This document shows positions 7,743 through 13,325 of a stretch of 13,325 nucleotides of DNA, in pieces. Both the position numbers and the translations under genes were made by a program. How positions within the stretch are numbered: position 1 is the stretch's first letter; each line of letters starts with the position of its first letter. The notes beneath the pieces are model-generated. The model saw nothing but the letters and a program-made list of their open reading frames with translations, did not search any database and was not told the DNA's origin. Origin of the DNA: JANXAZ01 sp037446605 (GTDB lineage Bacteria; Pseudomonadota; Alphaproteobacteria; Geminicoccales; Geminicoccaceae). The stretch spans positions 1-13,325 of the forward strand of contig JBBIIE010000088.1 of the NCBI GenBank assembly GCA_037446605.1. Reading direction: 5' to 3'.

Positions 7743-9050
7743 ATGCTCACCGAGATCACGTTCCGAAGGTTCAAGAGCTTCGAGAACGCGACCCTCAAGC
7801 TCGCACCGCTCACCCTCCTGATCGGCGCCAACGCCTCGGGCAAGAGCAACGCGATCGAGGGGCTGCGGCTGCTCTCCTGGCTCGCTCAGGACCACAGGCT
7901 CGGCGCGATCCGCTACGAGGTGCAGGGGTCGGACGCGCTGATCCGCGGCACGATCCGGGATCTTCCCTGGCAGCGCGGGGACCGCTTCGGCTTCGGCTGG
8001 CGGCGGAGTGGCCCCGACTACAAGGAGGGCGAGCTCCAGCTCGCTCGCGACGGCGAGGAGCTGCGAATCGTTCAGGAGCGCATCAGGACGGGCGACCGCA
8101 ATATTCCACTCTACGAGGTCAAGGAAGCGGCACAGGGTCCGAGCCACGACGTCAAGGTCGCCTACGACGATTTCAGCCGTGGTGGAAAAAAGCCGGGGAT
8201 CACCTGTACCGACCAACAGCTCGTCGTGCTCCAGCTCCAGTCGGCGGCGCGGTTCGCCGGTGCGGAGACCAAGGCGGCCAAGACCATCCCGGAGGTGTGC
8301 CGCGGGCACGTCACGGATCTGGCCGGGATCGTCTTCCTCGATCCCGTGCCGCGCCTGATGCGCGGCTACAGCCCCATCGGGGCCGAGGAGCTGCGCGGTG
8401 ACGGCGGCAACCTTTCCGGCGTCGCGCATACGCTCTGCCGGGACGAGGCGAAGCGCCGAGGACTGCTCGACTTCGTCGAGAGCCTTCCCGAGCAGGACAT
8501 CACGCGGATCGACTTCATCACGACCACGCCGCCGCGGGACGTGATGCTGCAGCTCTTCGAGACGTTCGGCGGGCGCGAGCAGGCGGTCGAGGCGGCGCTC
8601 CTTTCCGACGGCACGTTGCGGGTGCTGGCGATCGCGGCGGTTCTCCTCTCGGCGCCGGAAGAGTCGCTCGTCGTCATCGAAGAAATCGACAACGGTGTGC
8701 ATCCGAGCCGCGCCGGGAGCCTGCTCGAGCGCATCCAATCGGTCGCCCGGGCGAGAAGCCTGCAGGTCCTGCTCACCACCCACAATCCGGCGTTGATGGA
8801 CGCGCTGCCGGACGCGGCGCTCCCGGACACCGTGTTCTGCTGGCGTGATCCCGAGAGCGGGGCCAGTCGCCTGGAGCGGCTCGGCGATCTCGAGCGGTCG
8901 GCGAGCCTGCTGGCGCAGGGCCCGCTCGGCCGCCTCGTGACCCGGGGGGCGTTGGACCGCTTCGTGAAGGCACGGCGACGGAGCCCCGAGGAGCAGGCTC
9001 GCGACGCGGAGAAATGGGTCGACGAGCTTTTCGAGATGGCGGGCGAGTGA
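7743..9050 (+). CDS. RecF/OLD-like AAA-family ATPase (AAA_15/AAA_21 type), accessory
   Basis: A 435-residue ABC/SMC-fold ATPase. The N-terminus reads ITFRRFKSFENATLKL followed by Walker A GANASGKS (28-35). There is a long insert (about 60-280) and then an ABC-type signature LSDGTLR (288-294). Walker B is LVVIEEIDNGVHP (309-321, Glu313/Glu314), and the switch is LLTTHNPALMD (343-353). This places it with the RecF/OLD/PtuA-like ATPases common in anti-phage and toxin-like modules, not with housekeeping RecF. No Toprim nuclease domain is visible. GGAGG at 7730-7734 supports ATG 7743. Its stop overlaps the GTG of the PIN-like gene (GTGA, 9047-9050), so the ATPase and the nuclease-like protein are probably made together. 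Function is inferred only from fold and partner. Confidence 0.88.
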   Translation: MLTEITFRRFKSFENATLKLAPLTLLIGANASGKSNAIEGLRLLSWLAQDHRLGAIRYEVQGSDALIRGTIRDLPWQRGDRFGFGWRRSGPDYKEGELQLARDGEELRIVQERIRTGDRNIPLYEVKEAAQGPSHDVKVAYDDFSRGGKKPGITCTDQQLVVLQLQSAARFAGAETKAAKTIPEVCRGHVTDLAGIVFLDPVPRLMRGYSPIGAEELRGDGGNLSGVAHTLCRDEAKRRGLLDFVESLPEQDITRIDFITTTPPRDVMLQLFETFGGREQAVEAALLSDGTLRVLAIAAVLLSAPEESLVVIEEIDNGVHPSRAGSLLERIQSVARARSLQVLLTTHNPALMDALPDAALPDTVFCWRDPESGASRLERLGDLERSASLLAQGPLGRLVTRGALDRFVKARRRSPEEQARDAEKWVDELFEMAGE

Positions 9051-9539
9051 CGATCGTCATCGTCGATACATCCATCCTGCTCAACATCCTCGACGTCCCG
9101 GGGAAGAACCAACGTCGCGACGAGATCCGCCAGGAGTTCGGGAGGCTGGTCGCGGATCGGGGAACGGAGCTGTTCCTCCCGCTCGTGGCCGTGGTGGAGA
9201 CCGGCAACCACGTCGCGCGGCTCGCCGCTCGTCCGGCTCCGGCGCGCACGCGGCGAAGGGCTCGTCGGGATCGTTCGGCGAGCGCTCCGCGGCGAGGCAC
9301 CTTGGGTGCTCGTTCCGTTCCCCGAGCGCGCGGAGCTCGAGAAGCTGCTGGACGGTCTCGCCGATCGGCTCGAGTCCAGCATCGGCTTCACCGATGCCTC
9401 GATCGTCGCGATCTGGGAGCGGGAGAGACGTCGCTGGCCGGCGCGCCCGGTCCGGATCTGGTCGCTGGATGGTCATCTGGAGGCGTATCGGCACGATCCC
9501 GCCCAGGCCGCGCAGGGGAAGGGGCGGCGGCGCAGTTAG
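9047..9539 (+). pseudogene. PIN-domain nuclease-like gene, split by a frameshift near 9233
   Basis: The first frame (GTG 9047) gives TIVIVDTSILLNILDVPGK, with PIN acidic residue Asp7, then PLVAVVETGNHVARLA with Glu51. After about 9226 that frame turns to arginine-rich noise. The family-like sequence resumes one frame over: RRARGEGLVGIVRRALRGEAPW, PFPERAELEKLL, FTDASIVAIWERE (Asp codon 9393-9395) and IWSLDGHLEAY (Asp codon 9468-9470), to TAG 9537-9539. So a whole PIN-like active site is present across two frames; dropping one C at 9233-9234 would make a single protein of about 163 residues. PIN proteins are Mg-dependent RNases, often toxins. The frameshift lies inside a 127-bp repeat shared with the window end, so it may be an assembly error instead of a real mutation. 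Confidence 0.75.
9223..9349 (+). repeat. Exact 127-bp direct repeat, internal copy
   Basis: Identical base for base to 13199-13325. The match starts at CGCCGCTCGTCCGGCTCC; the base before it differs (T at 9222, A at 13198), and on the right it runs to the end of the window. This copy lies in the PIN-like gene and contains its frameshift point. No mobile-element features flank it. Confidence 0.97.
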
Positions 9540-9627
9540 GTTCATAGTCTGATAAACGGATCTTTGTCAAGAAGCCGGCGAGGAGTGCCGCCTCGGAGCC
9601 GAGGTCGGGCCCTGCCGGGCGGGCGCG

Positions 9628-9663
9628 AAAAGAAGGGGCGGTGACCGTGGGGGGTCACCGCCC
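9628..9663 (-). terminator. Rho-independent terminator of the porin gene
   Basis: GGGCGGTGACC (9636-9646) and GGTCACCGCCC (9653-9663) form a perfect 11-bp stem with a 6-nt loop. Read on the minus strand the stem is followed by CTTCTTTTC (9635-9627), a U-rich run, about 33 nt after the porin stop. There is no T-run on the plus side, so it serves the minus-strand porin. The gap from 9540 to 9695 otherwise holds an AT-rich patch (9541-9570) and small GC hairpins with no clear role. Confidence 0.8.
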
Positions 9664-9695
9664 AGCCGGGGGGGAACCGAGAGGGAGGGAAGGGC

Positions 9696-10721
9696 TCAGA
9701 AGCGCCAGGTCACCGCGGCCTGCACGCGGTTGGCGGCGCCCGAGCGGTCGTTCTCGGTCTCGAGATAGCCGAACAGGTACTCGATCCCGACGTCGACGTT
9801 GGCGATCGGCGACCAGATCAGGTTGGCCGCCACGTAGTGGCTGGTCTCGAGCGTGTTGCCGGGGGCACCGTCGGCGTTGTCGACCGTGAGGTAGCCGTAG
9901 GTCAGCGTCGACCGCCAGTTGTCGGCCCACCAGTGCTGACCCTGGACCATCACGCCGAACGCCTGGACCGTGTCGAGCCGGCCGTTGTCGACGCGCGCGT
10001 CGAAGCCGCCGCCGCCGAGATCGGTGATGTAGCGGCCGATCCCGTCGCCGTAATTGACCTGGAAGGCGAGCTTGTCCTTGGCGTGCAGGACGGGCAGCTT
10101 GAGCGAGCCGCTGAGCGTGAGCCCGTAGCCGAACTCGCTGTCCTCGTCCTGGCCGTCGTCGAAGCGCAGCTCGCGGGCGAGGAACGCGGTCTGCAGATGA
10201 CCCCAGTCCTGTTCCCACCGCAGGCGCACGACCCCGTCCGGCAGCCGGTCGAGGTTGAGCCCGCCATCGTTGGCGAAGTCGCCCTCCGGGTTCTCGACCG
10301 CGAAGGCGAGGGTGAGACCCTGGGCGAGCGTCTCGGTCCAGCGGAACTGCGCCTGGCGGACGAACAGCTCGCTGTTCGGCCCCTCGAAGTCGAGCGTGTC
10401 CGGGATCACCGAGACGTCCATGAAGGTCGACCAGGTCTGTCCCGCGGTGAGCCTGCCGAGCTCGGCGAAGGCGTGGCGGATGCGGAAGCTGGTCGAGTTC
10501 GAGACGTTCTGGTTGCCGCCGGCGCCGAAGAAGTCGCCCTCGACGAAGGCCCTGGCCGGGCCCCACTCGGAGGGCTTGCGGACATCCACGTTCAGGCGGG
10601 TCTGGCGGGCGTGCAGCCGCGTGCGACCCTGCCGGTTCTTGCCCTCGGTGCGGATCGCGCCGGTGACGAACAGGTCCTCGCTGCCGATGTCGTCGAAGTC
10701 GTGGATCAGATCGGCCTTGCG
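9696..10721 (-). pseudogene. DcaP-like outer-membrane porin lacking its N-terminus
   Basis: About 341 residues of a beta-barrel porin: KADLIHDFDDIGSEDLF, LHARQTRLNVDVR, ARAFVEGDFFG, RHAFAELGRLTAGQTWSTFMD, LDFEGPNSELFVRQAQ, alternating barrel strands, and a C-terminal AAVTWRF ending in Phe as outer-membrane assembly requires. These match DcaP-type trimeric porins for small anionic or organic solutes. The usual signal peptide and N-terminal segment are missing. Upstream, the same frame reads into VVFLHGRI, which belongs to the SIR2-like gene, and then into noise. As it stands it could not be exported. The open frame reaching 10958 is not a real porin start. Either a deletion fused two genes or the assembly is wrong. 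Confidence 0.8.
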
Positions 10722-11230
10722 GATCCGGCCGTGCAGGAAAACGACGCGCCGCAGCCGGTCGAAGCGCGGCGGGGCGACCGTGGCGCATCCTCCATCTCGT
10801 CCGGCTTCAGGCCGGCGCGCTCGAAGCGGTCGTCGACGTTCGTGGTCACCAGTCGGTAGCCGCCTCCCGGACGGCGCGTGAGGTCGAGAAGGGCGCGATG
10901 CAGCATGAGCGCTCCGTCGGGACCCTCGGGCTCGCGGATCAGCCGCTCGGCGATCCACGGCCGTAAGCGGCTACGAGCGCCGGCTCGGTCCTCCAGATGG
11001 CCGAGGGCCCGGTCGCAGTCCTTCGCCTCGAACGCAGCGCGGGCCGGACCGTCCAGCGCGAGGTTGCAGCCCTTCGCCGCCTCCTCGACCAGGCCGCCGA
11101 ACGAGGGGAGACCGGTGTCGATCGAGATGCCGGCGCCGCAGAAGAGGCAGAAGAGAACGAGGCGATCGTCCTCGAGCGCGTGCAGGAGCGCATGCGGGAG
11201 ATCGGGGCCGTCCGGGACGATGCTAGGCAT
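10722..11230 (-). pseudogene. SIR2-family (SIR2_2-like) N-terminal fragment, frameshifted and truncated
   Basis: From ATG 11230: HALEDDRLVLFC, then CGAGISIDTGLPSFGGLVEEA (NAD-binding loop Gly32-Ser36), YRLVTTNVDDRFERAGLKPDE (Asn131), up to EDAP near residue 150. Family sequence continues in another frame, APPRFDRLRRVVFLHGRI, carrying the expected catalytic His (codon 10731-10733). The frame changes between about 10786 and 10764: 11 nt lie where 9 or 12 would keep frame. The gene then runs into porin. SIR2_2 proteins act as NADases or deacylase-like enzymes and are common in anti-phage systems (DSR, Thoeris-like contexts), usually as N-terminal domains of larger proteins; the rest is absent here. 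Function is therefore lost or hidden by an error. Confidence 0.72.
11138..11155. repeat. 9-bp tandem duplication within the SIR2 NAD-binding motif
   Basis: GCAGAAGAG occurs twice back to back (11138-11146, 11147-11155). On the coding strand this is CTCTTCTGC twice, giving LFC-LFC just before GAGIS. SIR2 relatives normally have a single LFCGAGIS or FFCGAGIS, so the duplication adds three residues to the first beta-strand next to the NAD loop. Confidence 0.85.
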
Positions 11231-11270
11231 ACGAGCCTACTATTCGACGGCCGCGCCCCGCGCAAGCAGG

Positions 11271-11296
11271 CCCGCCCGGGCCGGAGCCCGGGCGGG
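11271..11296 (-). terminator. GC-rich hairpin after the phosphatase gene, possible terminator
   Basis: CCCGCCCGGG (11271-11280) and CCCGGGCGGG (11287-11296) are perfectly complementary with a 6-nt loop, starting 8 nt past the PhoD-like stop. No T-run follows on the minus strand, so it may slow transcription or need Rho; intrinsic termination is uncertain. Confidence 0.4.
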
Positions 11297-11303
11297 TGGG
11301 TGA

Positions 11304-12905
11304 TCAGACTTCGGGGAGGAGTTCTTTCGTGAAGAGGGTGTTGCCGTCGAGGTCCTTCAGGCGGACGGTCATGACCTCGCTCGCTCCGTCGATGTCGACC
11401 TGGCCGAAGAACTGCAGCCCGGCCGAGGGCGGCAGGTTCGCTTGACCGGCGGGTGGTGCCTTCTGCAAGACGACCTTCGGCCCGAAGGTGCGGTCGAGCT
11501 CGTTGGGGCCGAAGGTGCCGGCATGGAGCGGCCCCGAGACGAACTCCCAGAAGGGATGGAAGTCCTGGAAGACCGCTTCGTTGGGATCGTAGTAGTGGGC
11601 CGCCGTGTAGTGGACGTCGGCGGTGAGCCAGACGACGTTCTTGATCCGGTTGTCGCGGATGAAGCGCAAGAGCTCGGCGATCTCGAGCTCGCGGCCCTTG
11701 GGGGCGCCGTGCTCGCCCTGGGCGATCCCCTCGCTTCCCCGACGCTCGCGGAAATTGTCCCAGATGATCAACCCCAGGGACATGTCGGAAGCGATCACCT
11801 TCCAGGTCGCATCCGAAGCGAGCAGCGCCTGCTTCAGCCAGCGGAGCTGGGCTTCACCCAGGATGCGGGTCTCGGGGGCGAGGCGGGTTTCGAGATTGTC
11901 GCCGTTCGGGCCCCGATAGGAGCGCAGGTCGATCCGGAAGAGCTCGAGCGAGGGGCCGTAGCGGAAGGAGCCGTAGATCCGATCCTGCTCGAGCGGGTGC
12001 CGGCGGGTCGGCATGTAGTCGTGGAAAGCCTTCATCGCCCGGGCGGCGAGCACCGCGACCGAACCTTCCTTGTAGCGCTCGTCCTTGTCGAGCCGCTTCT
12101 CCCAGTACCAGTTGTTCGTGACCTCGTGATCGTCCCATTGGGCGAGCATCGGCACGGCCGCGTTGAACCGCCGGACGTTCTCGTCCATGAGGTTGTAGGC
12201 GTAGTTCATGCGGAACTCGCGCAGGGTCTCGGCGACCTTCTGCTTCTCCTCGATCGTGACGTTCTTCCACACCCTCCCGTCCGGGAGTTTCACCTCGGGG
12301 AGGATCGGATTGTCGGGATAGATCGTGTCGCCGGAATGGACGAAGAAGTCGGGCTCGACCCGGCGCATCGCCTCGTAGATGCGCATGCCGCCGAAGTCCG
12401 GGTTGATGCCCCAACCTTGCCCGGCCGTGTCGCCCGACCAGACGAAGCGGACGTTGCGCCGGCCGGCGGGCGGGGTCGCGAAGCTGCCGGTCACGGGCTC
12501 CGAGAGGGTCTTCAAGTCGCCGAGGTCGAGGAAGTGCACGCGATAGAAGATCTTTTGGCCGGCCGGCAGACCGGCGAGGTCGAGCTTGGCGCAGAAATCC
12601 GTGTCCTCGGCGACGTTCGGGCCGATCACGGTGCGCGGATCCTTCATCGATTCGGTGGTCGCCCACTCGACGATCATCCGCGCTTCGCGATCGGCCTTGG
12701 CCCAGAGGATCGCGCGGTCGCCCGAAAGATCGCCGACCTGCACACCGTAGGGGATCTTGATCCGGGTGCGCTCGCTCACGACCACGGCGGGCGCTCGGGC
12801 GACGGCGCGCAACGGGCTCGCGGCCAGGGCGAGGCTCGCCGTGGCACCGCCGAGGAGCAGGCGACGACGGACCGGGATCGGCGAGGTGCGAGGGCAGTGG
12901 CGCAT
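11304..12905 (-). CDS. phoD: PhoD-like alkaline phosphatase/phosphodiesterase, Tat-exported
   Basis: A 533-residue protein with a twin-arginine signal (PVRRRLLLGG, residues 11-20, then a hydrophobic stretch to about 38), so folded before export to the periplasm. A PhoD N-terminal beta-domain (about 48-145) precedes the metallophosphatase domain. Metal-site motifs are WSGDTAGQG (Asp159), VHSGDTIYPD (Asp193), AQWDDHEVTNN (Asp258, Asp259, His260) and WLTADVHYTAAHYY (Asp430, His432), with SGPLHAGTF further on. PhoD enzymes use Ca/Fe to release phosphate from mono- and diesters under phosphate limitation. ATG 12905 is chosen because AGGAGG lies 8 nt upstream and the Tat signal follows; the frame extends 26 residues further but without such a site. 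No Pho box was recognised upstream. Exact substrate is unknown. Confidence 0.92.
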   Translation of the reverse strand: MRHCPRTSPIPVRRRLLLGGATASLALAASPLRAVARAPAVVVSERTRIKIPYGVQVGDLSGDRAILWAKADREARMIVEWATTESMKDPRTVIGPNVAEDTDFCAKLDLAGLPAGQKIFYRVHFLDLGDLKTLSEPVTGSFATPPAGRRNVRFVWSGDTAGQGWGINPDFGGMRIYEAMRRVEPDFFVHSGDTIYPDNPILPEVKLPDGRVWKNVTIEEKQKVAETLREFRMNYAYNLMDENVRRFNAAVPMLAQWDDHEVTNNWYWEKRLDKDERYKEGSVAVLAARAMKAFHDYMPTRRHPLEQDRIYGSFRYGPSLELFRIDLRSYRGPNGDNLETRLAPETRILGEAQLRWLKQALLASDATWKVIASDMSLGLIIWDNFRERRGSEGIAQGEHGAPKGRELEIAELLRFIRDNRIKNVVWLTADVHYTAAHYYDPNEAVFQDFHPFWEFVSGPLHAGTFGPNELDRTFGPKVVLQKAPPAGQANLPPSAGLQFFGQVDIDGASEVMTVRLKDLDGNTLFTKELLPEV

Positions 12906-13095
12906 GGGCTCGGCCTCCTGATTTGGACCAGCTCTAGCAGTTGCGCCTCGGCGTCGACAGAATCGCGACGGGTTTTCGACCACCGGATGACGCCGGCCGC
13001 CTGAATTACAAAAACACCATGGAAAACAAGAGAAAAAACGCTTTCCTTACGTAGAGAGGCGGCCCATCTCCCGAGCGGACGCCGAGGAGGAGACC
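12906..13095. other. Divergent intergenic region with AT-rich promoter-like patch
   Basis: Between the minus-strand phosphatase and the plus-strand cysteine synthase. Bases about 12999-13056 are strongly A-rich in an otherwise GC-rich sequence, the usual place for divergent promoters. I see no convincing -35/-10 pair, Pho box or inverted repeat, so only the composition is reported. Confidence 0.35.
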
Positions 13096-13325
13096 ATGGC
13101 CGACCAGCCGACGACCACGACCACCCCGAAGCCGGTCCGGCTCGACCCGCCGGGGCGCGGGCGGATCTACGAGAGCATCATGGAGACGATCGGCAACACG
13201 CCGCTCGTCCGGCTCCGGCGCGCACGCGGCGAAGGGCTCGTCGGGATCGTTCGGCGAGCGCTCCGCGGCGAGGCACCTTGGGTGCTCGTTCCGTTCCCCG
13301 AGCGCGCGGAGCTCGAGAAGCTGCT
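13096..13325 (+). pseudogene. cysK: Cysteine synthase N-terminus (CysK) joined to PIN-gene sequence
   Basis: ATG 13096 has GAGGAGG 13085-13091 in front. The product reads IYESIMETIGNTPLVRL (residues 24-40), the conserved opening of O-acetylserine sulfhydrylase (PLP-dependent, last step of cysteine synthesis). A Thr-rich leader of about 23 residues precedes it. From residue 41-42 the sequence becomes RARGEGLVGIVRRALRGEAPW, identical to the PIN-like gene and unlike CysK, which should go on to its PLP lysine region. The PLP lysine is not in the window. The join is in frame and lies in the 127-bp repeat, so the gene is either truncated and fused or, more likely, misassembled at a sequence end. 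Confidence 0.75.
13199..13325 (+). repeat. Exact 127-bp direct repeat, terminal copy
   Basis: Identical to 9223-9349 through the last base of the window, starting inside codon 35 of the cysteine synthase. Only about the first 23 bases make sense as cysK; the remaining ~100 belong to the PIN-like gene. The length equals 127, a common maximum k-mer of de Bruijn assemblers, and the copy lies at the very end, both typical of assembly-graph overlaps. Confidence 0.97.

Noticed and set aside
6630..8783. Minus-strand open frame of about 717 codons opposite permease 2 and the AAA ATPase
   Set aside because: Low-complexity Arg/Glu/Gly composition, no motif, and it crosses two unrelated plus-strand genes.
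9223..9349. The 127-bp repeat as a mobile element or attachment site
   Set aside because: No transposase, integrase, terminal inverted repeats or target duplications, and the content is plain PIN coding sequence.
10722..10958. Upstream part of the porin open frame as a genuine porin N-terminus
   Set aside because: It is arginine-rich noise, then a SIR2-type VVFLHGRI; no signal peptide or ribosome site belongs to it.
13199..13325. The terminal repeat as evidence of a circular molecule
   Set aside because: The partner copy is internal at 9223, not at the window start, so it does not close a circle.
1..13325. CRISPR arrays, tRNA or rRNA genes, riboswitches
   Set aside because: No regularly spaced repeats, no cloverleaf-like or rRNA-like stretches and no long structured leaders were seen on either strand.

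Overview
The window is GC-rich DNA (GC-dominated third codon positions, frequent GTG/TTG starts) carrying Gram-negative envelope and periplasmic genes: outer-membrane porin, diheme peroxidase, Tat-like exported proteins and a small lipoprotein. An alphaproteobacterium, perhaps of the Rhodospirillales/Geminicoccaceae type, fits best. That placement is inference from gene style, with no marker gene to confirm it.

Layout. (1) 1-1664, plus strand: an HtrA-like protein with a PDZ domain whose catalytic triad is entirely replaced, a secreted Rap1a/Tai-family protein and a small glycine-zipper lipoprotein. (2) 1769-2812, minus strand: a periplasmic diheme cytochrome c peroxidase. It is divergent from (3) 3049-7667, plus strand: a compact four-gene ABC importer operon of the BMP/nucleoside type (binding protein, double ATPase, two permeases) with 1-nt gaps or 4-nt overlaps. 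The gap between (2) and (3) holds a palindrome near the peroxidase start and a weak sigma-54-like site before the importer. (4) 7743-9539, plus strand: an accessory two-gene module, a RecF/OLD-like AAA ATPase overlapping a small PIN-nuclease-like gene that is frameshifted. (5) 9628-11230, minus strand: a terminator, a DcaP-like porin without its N-terminus, and a SIR2-family N-terminal fragment joined to it. (6) 11304-12905, minus strand: a Tat-exported PhoD-like phosphatase. (7) 13096-13325, plus strand: the first codons of a cysteine synthase, which run directly into a copy of the PIN gene.

The most important structural observation is an exact 127-bp direct repeat: 9223-9349 (inside the PIN gene) equals 13199-13325 (the last bases of the window). 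It joins cysK in frame to the PIN 3' half, while the internal PIN copy is out of frame at the same place. A repeat of exactly 127 bp at a sequence end matches a common maximum assembler k-mer, so an assembly chimera is the leading explanation. The SIR2-porin junction is a second suspicious join.

The biological candidate for a little-described system is the AAA ATPase + PIN pair. It resembles in architecture known ATPase-plus-nuclease defence modules (Septu, PARIS, OLD-type), and a SIR2 fragment lies about 1.2 kb away. The importer, peroxidase, phosphatase and porin look like ordinary nutrient-uptake and periplasmic functions.
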